Source of the DNA: Lepas anatifera
Lineage: Eukaryota; Arthropoda; Thecostraca; Lepadidae
Direction of reading: 5' to 3'
Assembly: GCA_034440635.1 (NCBI GenBank)
Contig: JAOTON010001948.1
Coordinates: forward strand, 62,001-126,000
DNA: 64,000 nucleotides
Below, one piece after another: positions 1 to 11,359 of the stretch; the stretch's first letter is position 1; each line of letters begins with the position of its first letter. Both the position numbers and the translations under genes were made by a program. Under the pieces are notes generated by a model, which saw only the letters and a list, made by a program, of their open reading frames with translations, had not been told where the DNA came from and did no database searches.

Positions 1-388
1 TCTGTTTGTGCTGTACTGTGCCATACATGTACAGAAGTATACCATCAACCAAGTAGTGATTCGGAAACGACATGGAAAGTGCGGTGATGATTTTTAAGCA
101 GAGGTCAGGGTGAGTGATACTGAGGTCAGAGGTCAGTGATACTGAGTGACTGTACGCATATAAAACCCACGTAAAAAAACGGAACGGTAAAATGTAATGC
201 CAGTTCCTTGAAGAAAGTTCCTTGATAAGGGCATCTTTTTCAAGAAGATATGACAAGTGTTGTAGCCATTCGGGTGGTGGAAGGCTTAGAAGTGAAGCAC
301 GTATCAATCTACAAAAGAAATAGTTGTAAATAGACCAGTTTGAATTGCTTTATTTCTTCTTTTGATCATTATGATCAGGGCTGCGGAG
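1..388. other. Intergenic, no gene seen
   Basis: No coding sequence is evident. Positions 102-135 are rich in AGGTCA half-sites, including a perfect direct repeat with 1-bp spacing (123-128 and 130-135), the DR1 arrangement bound by some nuclear receptors. Nothing shows it is used. The last 8 bases, CTGCGGAG, look like the left target duplication of the transposon starting at 389. Confidence 0.5.
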
Positions 389-1085
389 CAGGGGCGCAAC
401 TTTATGTTTTCGATTGGGGGCACCCGGCTCGAAAGGGGGCCTGTACATGATGGGGGCCCGTATTTTTTAATGAAAATGTGACCGAAAAAACGTATTTTCG
501 ACCGTTTGTTTTCGAAAACTGACTGCAAAGGTTAAATAACATTTTTTAGCGCGCTATTCGTCACTGTTTCCTGATTTGCACTACTTAGCCCAAAAAGTAG
601 TCGAATCTTTTGAACAAGCTGCCAAAGTATGTAAGGATATTGGACAAGTAGGTGTCTACTTACCGTCTTCGTCGTCCACGCGGATGCTCTAATCCGGAGG
701 TACAATGGGATCAGCCCCGGACGACGCAGGAGGGATGGATGTTGGAGGGTCTTTTAGCAAACGGGATCTGGCTGGTGCATGGGCTTAGCCACCACTAGGG
801 ACACTAGGGACAGTGTCTCTACAAGTTTGGAGACCCCCGAAAACTTGTAAGGAATGTCCCTACAAGTTTTGAAGACCGGGAAAGATATGGCAACCGCAAT
901 ATGTTAATTTTCCAATACATATTCCAATGGTACCTACCTGCTTCTCGCGTATGCAAGTCCAGACAGCGTCATTCGTCCCAAAGATATTAAAAATAATTAT
1001 TTTATAACCTTTGAATTTACTTTTTCCCAATTTCCCAAATCTGTCCCCCATTTCTGTACTCTATTAAAATTAGGAGTAATGTTAA

Positions 1086-1536
1086 AGGGAATGTGGCACC
1101 TTCACAACGTGATTTTAACTGAGATAGCCAAGTTGTAAAGCAAGTCGGAAAACCCGGTACTCCATATATCATTTGTCTTGGAACTCGATATTTCCGTAGA
1201 AAAAAAGCTAAAACCTACCTGACACCAGCCCCCCTCAGCCCCCCGTCGCCGGCGGCCATTGTTGTGAGCTACTGGTGTGACGACATATGCTGACGTCATG
1301 ATGAGCATCAGCCAATCGAAGCCCTTGAAGCGTTTCAAGTATGGCAGTGGTTGCCAGATCGTGACATCATCCACAGGCTGATATTTATTTCTTTTTCTAG
1401 AGGAGTATTTTTAAAAACCAAATATTGAGCTTATTGTACATTTTTCAGAGACATCGTGAGTGGTTTCATTATTTTTTACTAGAAGTACGCCTAATAACAC
1501 TAAATTCCAGGATTCGACCAAGGTGCCACATTCCCT
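1086..1536. mobile_element. piggyBac-type MITE, copy 1
   Basis: A 451-bp element with perfect inverted ends AGGGAATGTGGCACCTT is flanked by TTAA at 1082-1085 and 1537-1540. TTAA duplication is the mark of piggyBac-type transposition. There is no coding capacity. Closely related copies lie at 3496 and 4598. Confidence 0.85.
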
Positions 1537-1769
1537 TTAACCCGCGCTTCAACGGGGGTCCGGCGCCACCTTCGCCCCACGGGGGACATCGATGGCCCCC
1601 TCTAACTCCGAAAATATTGGGGCTTGCGCAAATCTGCAAAGTACAGCGGAAAGCTCTTGAAAATTCAGCTAGGTTTTAACTTAGATGTGTTTAAGCGCTC
1701 TAGATGTGTTTGAAAACCCTTTGGTTGCTCCAGGGGCACGACAAAATGATGACGCGAAGCGCTGCCGTA

Positions 1770-2706
1770 GGGGAGACCGGGGCAAAACGGACACCGTAAG
1801 TGTTTTTCTAACATAGCAAGCTCAATAGCGAGCCGAAAATTTTAAGCTATACACCCTGACGTAGCCTAATGAATTGTGTCTCTAATGTAAGAGTATGAAC
1901 TTAAAAAGTTCATTTGGAAAAACATGGCAGTAAAATATATAAGCAAATGTTAGCATTTGTCCGTTTTGCCCCAACCCTGGGGCATAATGGTTTTCAGTAA
2001 GGGGCAAAACGGACAGAATGACCTGCTGTCATCGGACTTTGCCCGGGCACCCCCAAAGATATATAAATCCACATCCCTGGCAGCCCTGGTAATATGGCAA
2101 AAAACATCATATTTTCGTTAAAGCGTCAACATCTATTAACTCAGTGAAAATTTTAACCTGCTTTCATTTTGGCACAAGACTGCCCCCCAACCTGGACCTG
2201 CCCCTGCCTTGTTTTCTCGCTGTTTCTTTGACCTTACAACAATAGCAAACTACATAGCACATCATCATAAGTAATTGGGGTTACCGGACCATCAAAGACC
2301 ATTTTACACCATTAGTCCATTTTGCCCCTTCCGTTTTGCCCCACAGCTACTCCGATTCAAGTTTTTACGTGTCGGAAAAAATGGCAGGTTTTGAGATTTG
2401 AAATTACCCTTATCCTAAGCCTACAATGCCACTTATTCAGACATATCACCATCAGAACTGAATTCAGTTGGTCACTCGAAAAAAACGAAGATTTAAAAGT
2501 TGCAAATATCGTAATACTTAAAGAAAATCCTCTCCAGCCAGCCCGCGTCGAAACGATGCCGCTAACTGACTATATACACGCTATATTCTGACGTCCTTTG
2601 TCTAAAGCAGTAGTTAATCTTCTAAAATATAGATGGAAACGACAGTAACATACCGAAATAGCTGAAATCCGTTTTGCCCCAAAGTCCGTTTTGCCCCAGT
2701 CTCCCC
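1770..2706. mobile_element. TA-flanked MITE with repeated GGGGCAAAACGGA motif
   Basis: The ends are inverted repeats, GGGGAGACCGGGGCAAAACG and its complement with a single C/T change, flanked by TA at 1768-1769 and 2707-2708. This fits a Tc1/mariner-like non-autonomous element. The motif GGGGCAAAACGGA or its complement recurs inside (near 1960-2013, 2316-2344 and 2670-2700), giving internal short repeats. No transposase is seen. Confidence 0.75.
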
Positions 2707-3289
2707 TACTTATCATTACTACTTTTATTGACACACAAAGACATTACAGAAATAGCGTTAAGTTTGGTGCAAAACCGCGGTGGGCTTAAGTCTTGGCGGC
2801 GCTCTCATGATAATTTTAATAAACCCATGTATTCATTCATACACGTTCAAAAGAAACAAATCAACTAACCAAACATCTAAAGCATGCGTTCAATATAAAA
2901 TAGTTTAGGACCAGCCGATTTCATGGCGGTCCTCCGATGCCGACAGCCATGGGCAGAAGCCTGCCGGACGCGCCCACCAACAGGCAGGCACACGCGACCG
3001 CGCCAGCCGGCGTCCTGTTACCGCTCCGCAAATCTCAAGATAATCGTTTTGTTGTGCTAAGAAGGTTATGAAGTACTTTGAGCACTGCTCGTGTGAGCCG
3101 GTGAGAAAGGCTTACTGAATGGGCGAGAATGTTAAGTAGACGTTTTACTTTTATTCTCAACGTCTCGGTGCTGGGATCTGATAGTAATCAAGGCCGAGAA
3201 AGGCAGCTAGGTTTATCTCCATACCTCTTAAACACGTAAATGGCCGCATTCAGACGCTTTCCCAATCCAACGTACAGTCTGTGCTCGCT

Positions 3290-4590
3290 TTAACACGCGC
3301 ATTGACGGGAGCGAAGGGGTTGGGTACCCGCCCCTGTCGGTTTTTTTTGGAGATAACATAAAAAAGGCACGCGCCACCGTACTTGGTATACCTTTTCTCT
3401 GATCATTTTTACAACTTTTGTCAAAATTTTAAGGTTATGTCACTCTGGTCAGGTTCACCAGTACAGGTCAAGTGACCTGACCTAAAAAAGTTTAAAGGGA
3501 ATGCGGCACCTTCATAACGTGATTTTAACTGAGATAGCCAAGTTGTAAAGCAAGTCGGAAAAGCCGGTACTCCATATATCATTTGTCTTGGAACTCGATA
3601 TTTTCGTAGAAAAAGCTAAAACCAACCTGACACCAGCCCCTCATCAGCCCCTTGCCGGGCGGCCATTGTTGTGAGCTGCTGGTGTGACGACATATGCTGA
3701 CGTCACGATGAGCATCAGCCAATCGAAGCCCTTGAAGCTTTTCAAGTATGGTAGTGGTTGCCAGATCGTAACATCATCCACAGGCTGATATTTATTTGTT
3801 TTTCTAGAGGAGTATGTTAAAAATCAAAATATTGAGCTTATTGTACATTTTTCAGAGAAATCATGAGTGGTTTCATTATTTTCGGCCAAAATTACGCCTA
3901 ATTGCACTAAATTCCAGGATTCGACCAAGGTGCCACATTCCCTTTAAGATAACATAATCTAGATTAGGTAGACGTATCCTATTGAAACTCATACCACATA
4001 ATGAGCCCACCGAGCTGTCTAAAATATGTTCTGGTATTTTTATATCGATGGCTTAAGGTCAGGTACGAGGCTTGACCTCTTCCTTGGAAATACGGGGAAA
4101 AGTGGTTTTAATTAAATAATTTGTCATAGATAGTGACAGAGTGGTTATTTTAGCTTCAGTAAATTGGCATTGTTTTTGCGGTCCTAAATATATGCTTTTT
4201 GACCTTATTTGACCTTTACATGACCTCAGGTCAGGTCAAATGACATATTGGACCTGATTTGACCTAGCAAGGCCATGTTATATATCATTGGATTCGGCTT
4301 GCTGCGATGATTTTTATGGTTCAAATTGTTTGATCTATCTTTACTTGTTCAGATGTAATGGCCGAAAGCCTACATTTACATGCTATCCCTATGACGGCAT
4401 GTTTTGACCTCTAGTGACCTTAAATGTGGCCTGAAGAAAAATTATGAAAATATTTTTGATAGAGAGGCGGATGAGCTACCAAACGCTGTTTACCATTTGT
4501 CGCTATCTAGCATGGTTCTCGAGATCTTAGGGGGCTGGTACCTGTCCTCCCCCGTCAAAGCGAAGGTGGATCAGACCCCCGTCAAAGCAC
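3290..4590 (+). mobile_element. Dispersed transposon-like repeat, copy A
   Basis: This stretch matches, as a diverged reverse complement, the segment at about 35235-35995. Landmarks shared by both are the GTCAAAG/ATTGACGGG ends, GGTATTTTTATATCGAT, and a cluster of TGACCT/AGGTCA words. Copy A has been split by the MITE at 3496-3943, and copy B keeps the empty TTAA site at 35877-35880. No open reading frame of note occurs. Confidence 0.65.
3496..3943. mobile_element. piggyBac-type MITE, copy 2
   Basis: This 448-bp element has the same inverted ends as the copy at 1086, with one change in the left end, and TTAA at 3492-3495 and 3944-3947. It lies inside dispersed repeat copy A. The homologous site in copy B has a single TTAA, which confirms insertion with TTAA duplication. 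Confidence 0.85.
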
Positions 4591-4597
4591 GTGTTAA

Positions 4598-5045
4598 AGG
4601 GAATGTGGCACATTCATAACGTGATTTTAAGGGATATAGCCAAGTTTTAAAGCAAGTCAGAAGATCCGGTACTCAATACATCATGTGTCTTGGAAATCGA
4701 GAATTTCGTAGAAAAAAGCGAAGACTTACCTGAAATGCACCCCTCATGTACCCTTAGCAGCAGGCCACAGTTCTCATGGCTGTTGGTGTGACGACATATG
4801 CTGACGTCATGGTGAGTATCAGCCAATCTAAACCCTTGAAGCGTATTAGATATGGTAGTGGTTGCCAGATCATGACATCATCCATAGGCAGATATTTCTT
4901 TCTTTCCCTAGAGGAGCGTTTAAAAAATAATATTGAGCTTATTGTACATTTTTCAGAGAAATCATGGACGTCTCCTTGATTTTCGGCAAAAAAATACCCA
5001 CAATAACAATACATTCCACGATTCGACCAAGGTGCCACATTGCCT
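4598..5045. mobile_element. piggyBac-type MITE, copy 3
   Basis: This 448-bp element is flanked by TTAA at 4594-4597 and 5046-5049. Its left end begins AGGGAATGTGGCAC and its right end is TGCCACATTGCCT, so the terminal repeat has decayed slightly. The interior matches the copies at 1086 and 3496. It sits immediately after dispersed repeat copy A. Confidence 0.82.
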
Positions 5046-5049
5046 TTAA

Positions 5050-6180
5050 GTATTCAATTTATACTGGCCTAAATTAGTAGAAAAATGTAAAAAGGGGACG
5101 GCTGGCTAGCTCGCACATAACATTTGGCCCCTCTTAAAATGTTCCGTCGGGTACCTAATCAAGAGGCAGGATGCGTCCCTACAAGTTCAGAAAGTATGGG
5201 TACACCAATGGGCTGGTGGCCTGGCCGAGGAAGGCAATGATCAGGAAAAGGATTGGAATTACAACCTTACTTTACCGTTTTGCTGGAAACTATACACATT
5301 GCACTTTTCCGAGTTAGTTTTAATTGGGGTTTTAATTTTTGCAGTCGATAAATGATGGTAGCGTGCACAGTACCAAAAATAGCAGTGATATGAACTACTT
5401 TAAGTGGACGCTTATGTTGCTAGAGATTAAATGCAAATATGATCGGGGTCATTTTATAACAGTTTGCAAAATTAGCAAGATGATTCTAGATCCATAGGTT
5501 ACCTGAACAATGCACAAAGTTTGGGTAGTTTTGCCAGAGCAGCCCCTCGGTCTTGAATGTTCTTTGTTTTACGCTTTTGTGCACCCGACTTATGTTTATA
5601 CTGTCCAACCATTTTAACATTCACACCTGGAACGAAATCGCATTATCGCAAATAATTTGATACAAATGGAAGGTAGAGATCGAAGTGCGAAATTCCTTTA
5701 TCAGCGTGGAAATCCAACCTACTGATATTTATGTTACATGATCAAGACACCTTTTTCTGATCCATTCACCTTGCCAGTTCATGACATTTTACAACACTGG
5801 GTACCGGTCAAGGGGTCCTATGGATACATAGGATACACTTTTTGACAGACAAATTTAAGAGTCTTAAATTTGTCTATTTAAAATTCCACTAGAACTAACA
5901 AAAATGGAAAACTTCATGCACATTTCTGACAAAAATGCCTAGAAATATATCAATGAAGAAAAGTAGTGCCGACGCAGAGATGCCAAAATAACAAACATAC
6001 CAATTTATTAAACCAGTACTTATCGGAAGGGGCCCGGCTGCGCACGGTGGGAGGGGGGGTGGTGAACTACGGTGGGTCGTAAGCAAGGCAAGGAGCCCGG
6101 CTAGAGCCAGAGGAGGCCTGGGTAGCCCAGAGGGAGCCTGACATTATAGCACGGGTTCCCGGATACAGCGAAGTGAGAGG
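5050..6180. other. No gene seen; transposon interior
   Basis: The stretch is AT-rich and inside the 389-7705 element. Short open frames exist in all frames but none resembles a known protein. No RNA gene or clear repeat was recognised. Confidence 0.4.
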
Positions 6181-6379
6181 AGTGGAGTCAGGGGGCGGAT
6201 TCAGGCCGATGGTGGGGGGCAACGGGGCCCCAAATCATGAAAAAATATGGTTTTTGTTTGAAGAAAATCCGGAAAAATCGGTAAAATCGGGGGATTTGGG
6301 GAGAACATTGCCCCTTTTGCCCCCCCTGATCCCTTAGTGCCGTGGTTCCTTGTAGACCACAGGGACACGGACAAAGCAT

Positions 6380-7640
6380 AGGAGCCCGGGCAAATTACAA
6401 GGGGCCGGGCAGACCGCAGGGGCGGGGTAGACCACAGGGGGCCCGAGCAGACCACAGAGGGCCCGGGCAGACTAAAAGGAGCCCAGACCGCCCACAAGTG
6501 ACCCGGGCAGACCACAGGGGCCCGGGCGGACCACACAGGACCCAGGCACACTACAAAAAGCCCAGGTCACCTACAAAGGGCCCGGGCAGACTAAAAGGGG
6601 TCAAGACAGGACACAAGGAGCCCGGTTGCAGTCACAGAGGAACCAAAAAGGTCCCGAGACTGCCAGAAATGGGGCCCCGGATGCAGTCAAAATGGGCCTG
6701 AGAATATCGTTAGGGGCCCGTTTGCGGACACAGCGATTATGAGTGGCCCTAAAGGAGACCGCACCCAAGCAAGCATGCCAGGGAGCCCGGACGCAGCCAC
6801 AGCAAGCCCAGATAGACCACGGGGCCCCGCACTCATAGCAAGGGCCCGTCCGTGGTATTAGAGGACCCGTGCCTCCAGGACCACAGGGAGCCCGGTTGCA
6901 GTCACAGGGGGCCCGGGTGGATCACAGGTGCCCGGTTGCGGGACAGGGGGCCGGGTGGATCGCAGAGGGTCCGGTTGCAGTCACAGGGGCCCCGGTGGAT
7001 CGCAGTTGGCCCGGTCCCAGTCCCAGTAGGCCCGGGTGTATCACAGGGGCCCGGGTGGATTACAGGGGGCCCGGTTGCAGTCACAGGTGGGCCGGGTGGA
7101 TCACAGATGGCCCGGTTGCAGTCACAGGGAGCCCGGGTGGATGACAGGGGGCCCGGTTGCAGTCACAGGGGGCCTGGGTGGCTCACAGGGGGCCCGGCTG
7201 GATCGCAGAGGCCAGGTTGCAGTCACAGGGGTGCGGGTGGATCAAAGAGGGGCCCGGTTGCAGTCACAGAGGGCCGGATAGCTCACAGGGGACCCGGCTG
7301 CAGTCACAGGGGGGCCCGGATGGATTACAGGGGTTTCAGTTGCAGTCCACAGGGGGCCCGGGTGGATCACAGAGGGCCCGGTTGGATGGCAGGAGGCCCG
7401 AGACTGCCGGAATTAGGGACCCGGCTGCAGTCAAAGTGGGCCTGAAAAATATCGTTAGGGGCCTGGTTGCGGACACCGAGGTTAAGGGTGGCCCACAGGG
7501 GACCCGCTAGCATGGCAGGGAGCCTGGCCTCAGCCAAAGCTAGCCCAAGTAGACCACTGGGGCCCGCAATCGTGGCAGGGGCCCGGATGTGTCCGCAGGG
7601 GCCCACAACTTGGGATTGGGGGGCTCGTCGGGTCATTGGG
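6380..7640. repeat. G-rich tandem array of ~20-21-bp monomers
   Basis: Degenerate monomers of the type GGCCCGGTTGCAGTCACAGG and GGCCCGGGTGGATCACAGG alternate, so a two-monomer higher-order unit of about 40 bp is visible from about 6880 to 7400. Because the periods give few stops, long open frames appear in several frames and on both strands. These are by-products of the repeat, not genes. The array ends about 60 bp inside the right terminus of the hAT-like element. Confidence 0.8.
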
Positions 7641-7713
7641 GGGGCTTCTCCGAGCATTGGGGGAGGGGCTCGAGCCCCCCAAATATATGGAAACTTGCGC
7701 CCCTGTTGCGGAG

Positions 7714-8160
7714 TCGACTGAGCGCACCAAATCGACCGGGAGCAAAAACTTGTGTGAAACAATAGCTTTTAAGGTTAATTTGCTGCTAAAAAGAGTATCA
7801 AGTATTGGGAAAATGAAATGGGAGAAGAGTTTGAGTTTGTCCAGCTTTCAAGCAGAAATTTTACCCAGGATTGATTATTAACACTACTTTCACTCTGACT
7901 CCGGTCTTAATTTTAATCATTTATCTCATCACAGAACATAGTGAAATCCTTAATCGTGCGATGCAAGTCTTCTGCAGACACTCACACAAACGCACCCGTA
8001 TCTACTCTAGGAAGGAACATCGGGTGTATCTTGTATCTAGAAATATCGGCCGCAGTCGGTCCCGGAGTCGACAGATGACCCCGCAGCACTGATTGCGACG
8101 CTCCATTGTATCGATATCACAGAATAGCTTTTGGTGAGGTTTTGCCACTTTGACCAGTCT
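7714..8160. other. No gene seen between two transposons
   Basis: This is unique-looking DNA between the hAT-like element and the LINE. Only short open frames without recognisable similarity are present. Confidence 0.45.
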
Positions 8161-8319
8161 TGTTCGGTCATGTTGTGTGTATTGGGGTTTTAGGGCGCTT
8201 TCAGCGACTTGGCCATATAGCGCCTTTCATTACAAGAACTTCTCAGGTGTTAATACTATATGTGTTTTCAACTCTGTGTCGCCTGAAAAGGTCACTTAAA
8301 AATGAGATGGTTAGCACAA

Positions 8320-8847
8320 CTAAGTCTCCCAGCTTCTACCGTCATACATTTCAGATACGCACCAAGCCGTGCGTGCGTCCCACGCTTGTGGTGGTCTCTC
8401 CGTTCGCTCAGGATATCCGAGACCCTTGGGTGGAGAGCGGCGAACGAAGGTCGTGTTTCTGTTCATGTAGGTCTCCCGGACTCTCGGCCCAGAATGCCTG
8501 TCATCACTAACAGCGCAAGGGCGCGGCACATCCTGCCAAACATTTTGGACTTCTCCAAAAATTTCTAGGGAGCCCGCTTGCTTTATTTTAATAGGGAACT
8601 CTTTTTGGACTCTTGGCACCCAAATTTTCTTTCCCTTTGTGTCACGGAAGAGGAAATCTGGTTTTTGATGTTTTTTGGCGCCGTGTTGGGGAGATACCTT
8701 TTCTGAACTTGGGCAAGGGGAAAGCCTTCGCTTCCCTTCACGGGACTCTGTGCCTGAGTGACCTGTGTCGATTGTGTTCGGCGGCGGTGATGGTGGAGGG
8801 TATGGTGGTGGCATAAGTGTAGAGTCGCTACCTGCGGGTGTTGGCAA
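8320..8847 (-). CDS. Second ORF of the gag-only LINE, unknown function
   Basis: This 175-residue frame starts 81 bp after the ORF1 stop on the same strand. The N-terminus is proline-rich (PPPYPPPSPPP) and the centre is Lys-rich. It shows no endonuclease or reverse transcriptase motif. It may be a remnant of the ORF1/ORF2 junction, a detached ORF1 tail, or a chance frame. I do not recognise it. Confidence 0.35.
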   Translation of the reverse strand: MPTPAGSDSTLMPPPYPPPSPPPNTIDTGHSGTESREGKRRLSPCPSSEKVSPQHGAKKHQKPDFLFRDTKGKKIWVPRVQKEFPIKIKQAGSLEIFGEVQNVWQDVPRPCAVSDDRHSGPRVRETYMNRNTTFVRRSPPKGLGYPERTERPPQAWDARTAWCVSEMYDGRSWET

Positions 8848-8928
8848 TAGCGCTACACTTGACTCCTTTCGAGCGCTGCGTCCTTTCGGTGGCGCTGAGG
8901 TAGAGCGCTCCGACTCACGTCTCTGTAG

Positions 8929-10329
8929 CTAGGTTTGCCTCTTTGCTACTTGTGCAGCAGCCCCCGAGTCAGAGACTGGCTGCTTCCCTCTCTCGTCAGT
9001 CTCAGCACCCTTCCCGGAGGGGTCTGCTGTTGGTGCGGCGTCCGATGCCATCACACCTCCTTCACGGGTACCCGCTTGGGTGCCCTTATCAGCTGTGAGC
9101 CCACTATGATCACCAAGCTGCGGTGCTGCTGGGGATACAACAGAGTTCCCTATTGGGTCAGTTTGAATGCACTTATCCTCTGTGGTCCTAACTCCACTTG
9201 TCTGGGTACTGGAGCAGTTAACTGGCTGTGGCACCCGCCCACTGCAAAGGCTCATAAAATCACGGACCGATAAATGCTCGATATCCCGCAGGGAAGAGTC
9301 TAGATTGAAGGACGGCCTCTTTCGCTCAGGCCCGCCCACAAGGGCGTCACGATAGGGGAAGGACCGCATGGTAGTTTCCTCCATCACAGATGGTTTGGGA
9401 GAACCAGGTACCTCACAGCCGCTATCTCCCCGTGCTGCAACCTCTTTGGGAGGCCTTCCCAGGACCCTACCTTTCATCTTTTCCCGCTCAGAAAGGAACA
9501 TAGGGCAAGTGCGCGACCACGCCTCGTGGTCTCCATCACATCCGACACACTTAGGGACGTCAGCCTCGCAAGACGCTGAGCCGTGGCCTGCCAACGAGCA
9601 CCTCCCACACTTCTCCTGTCCCCTGCAAGCCTTCGCCACATGGCCGTATCTGTGGCATCGGTAGCATCGCGTTGGGTCTGGTACGAATCTGCGCACGCGC
9701 ACGGAAAGCCAGCCTACACGGATGGTTTGAGGCAACTCCGTGGTATGGAATGTAAGGACGAAAGTGTTTGTTGCTACGAGCTCACCGTTCAGCCTCTTTC
9801 TCATTCTCCGCACGTTTGTCACCCCCTGTTCCTCCAAGCCACTCAGTACGTCCTGTTCTGTCGACTCTGCGAGCTCCCGACAAGTCACAACACCAGAAGA
9901 GCTGTTCTTTGTCGGGTGGATAGCTACTGTCACTGGTATCGAAACTAAGGCGCCTCCTTCTCCCGGGTAGGAGAGGCTTTTAGCTGACAACAGACGGCAC
10001 GTTTCTTCCTCTGAAGACATGGTGACATCCAACTTGGTGGCGTTGTGCCGATAGACATGGGTCCTGGTCCCAAATTTAGACAGAGCATGGACAACCTGAA
10101 AGGGATTAATTTTCCGATCCTCATCCAGAGTGAGGACCAGGACCTTAGAAGAGGTCTTGTCCCATGTAGGGGTAGAGGAGCCAGCCTGATCTGGTCTAGT
10201 CCGCGCGGATTGTCTGACTTCCATAATATCGGTAGTGTGCGAGGGTGAACTCAAGGTGGTCTGTGCTGTGGCAGAGGTCGGGATCCGTGCAGTCTGGTTA
10301 GCGGAGGTTGAAGCTTGTAAAGATGCCAT
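8929..10329 (-). CDS. Non-LTR retrotransposon ORF1 (gag-like, three CCHC knuckles)
   Basis: This intact 466-residue frame encodes a nucleic-acid-binding ORF1 protein, which coats retroelement RNA in ribonucleoprotein particles. Residues 1-60 are Ser/Thr-rich and low complexity. Residues about 60-215 look globular. Three zinc knuckles follow: C222-x2-C-x4-H-x4-C235, C241-x2-C-x4-H-x4-C254, and C261-x2-C-x3-H-x6-C275. The tail is polar. Three knuckles with the last one altered in spacing is typical of ORF1 of I/Jockey-superfamily LINEs. The start is the first ATG of the frame, next to an alanine/serine-rich leader. The frame has no stop or frameshift, so the copy is fairly young, yet no reverse transcriptase frame follows it. 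Confidence 0.82.
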   Translation of the reverse strand: MASLQASTSANQTARIPTSATAQTTLSSPSHTTDIMEVRQSARTRPDQAGSSTPTWDKTSSKVLVLTLDEDRKINPFQVVHALSKFGTRTHVYRHNATKLDVTMSSEEETCRLLSAKSLSYPGEGGALVSIPVTVAIHPTKNSSSGVVTCRELAESTEQDVLSGLEEQGVTNVRRMRKRLNGELVATNTFVLTFHTTELPQTIRVGWLSVRVRRFVPDPTRCYRCHRYGHVAKACRGQEKCGRCSLAGHGSASCEADVPKCVGCDGDHEAWSRTCPMFLSEREKMKGRVLGRPPKEVAARGDSGCEVPGSPKPSVMEETTMRSFPYRDALVGGPERKRPSFNLDSSLRDIEHLSVRDFMSLCSGRVPQPVNCSSTQTSGVRTTEDKCIQTDPIGNSVVSPAAPQLGDHSGLTADKGTQAGTREGGVMASDAAPTADPSGKGAETDERGKQPVSDSGAAAQVAKRQT

Positions 10330-11359
10330 GAAAGAGATATTTACCTTCGGCCCCCGGGTTACCAGCTGTCAAAAGCTGGGCCCGGGGCTGGTACAGTGCC
10401 TACGGGGGCAGGTGCGCCCGTCTCAGAGGGGCGAGAGGTACTCACACAACCCCTCCGATCAGAACGCACCCACACCCTTGACGCCATCAGCCCAGTGTGC
10501 CGGCAGGGCCATGAGTCGGGACGAAGCAAAACGCGGCAGCCCTCACGCAGCGGAGACTGCGGTCTACCAGGCACGCGCAACAAGCCGGAGTCTCGCAAAT
10601 CGACGGTTTCCGAAACCCCGGCCCGCGTCGCGCCCGGCAAGAGCTATCACAGTCCCCACCGCGAAGGGCGCCGCGACGCACGCCCGAAACAAATCCCCCT
10701 GCCCAGCTGGACCGAGCGACAGTGCCCGTAGACACTGCCGCGTAGCTAGGCCGCCCGCGGCAGCCTACGGACGGCTTACCCCCGGTTGGATCGAGATATC
10801 TGGGCCAAAGGGGGCGTGTTGGAGCCCTCGGGACTGACCCGCCCGAGGGGGACCTCAACCCCCAGGATCCCGTCAACCTCGTCGCCGGGGCTCGAGATAC
10901 GCCTCGAGTGGGCGCCTTACACCCATAAAATGCCGAAGAAGGCAAATAACTGTGGGACCAATAACTGAAGCATAAAAAAGGACAGGAACTAAAAATAATC
11001 AACAAAATAAGAAATCAAAAACAAACAGGAGCTACATACTGGGGGGGTGCAGGACAGATCTGACCCGATCCAATACGGTTACCGACCAGGTAACAAAGGG
11101 CCCGTAAGGCAATCATCAGCATCGCCGCGGACCTCATCACCAGAGCCACCGACGACAGACGCCGACTCTAACCGAGGGAAGTCGGAAGAGGCGGCGGCCG
11201 TCGGAGGGCTAGAAAAGATGTATCCGCGGCGATGCGACAAAGTGCCTCCCAAGGCTGACTGGGGCCCCGGGCGCGTCACACCCCGTTGCTCCCATCTTTA
11301 CTTGCCGGACGAATCCGGCAAATGAAGATCGGTCCCCTGAGGGGTGTTCGGTCATGTTG

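Larger units (their letters stand above)
389..7705. mobile_element. hAT-like non-autonomous transposon, 7.3 kb, with nested elements
   Basis: The left end reads CAGGGGCGCAACTTT. The reverse complement of the right end reads CAGGGGCGCAAGTTT, so the two ends are inverted repeats with one mismatch in 15. The flanking 8-mers are CTGCGGAG (381-388) and TTGCGGAG (7706-7713), a near-perfect 8-bp target duplication as expected for the hAT superfamily. No transposase can be recognised inside. The interior holds three TTAA-type MITEs, one TA-type MITE, an older dispersed repeat, and a G-rich tandem array near the right end. The size is partly due to these secondary insertions. The hAT assignment rests on ends and TSD only. 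Confidence 0.62.
8176..11344 (-). mobile_element. Gag-only non-LTR retrotransposon (I/Jockey-like)
   Basis: The element is bounded by a perfect 15-bp direct repeat, TGTTCGGTCATGTTG, at 8161-8175 and 11345-11359, the target duplication expected of a non-LTR insertion. Reading on the minus strand it has a GC-rich leader (about 11344-10330), a gag-like ORF1 with three zinc knuckles (10329-8929), a second 175-codon frame (8847-8320) and a 3' end reading CGCCCTAAAACCCCAATAC. No reverse transcriptase or endonuclease is present although the 5' region is kept. It is therefore either internally deleted or a gag-only element. The 3' end resembles I-type LINE tails and is shared with SINEs in this window. 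Confidence 0.75.

Noticed and set aside
6189..7705. Shorter hAT element starting at CAGGGGGCGG (6189)
   Set aside because: The 8 bases before 6189 do not match those after 7705, while those before 389 match at seven of eight and the terminal repeat at 389 is better.
6342..7762. Gly/Pro/Arg-rich frames on both strands
   Set aside because: They arise from the 20-21-bp G-rich tandem array inside a transposon; overlapping frames on both strands are all open.
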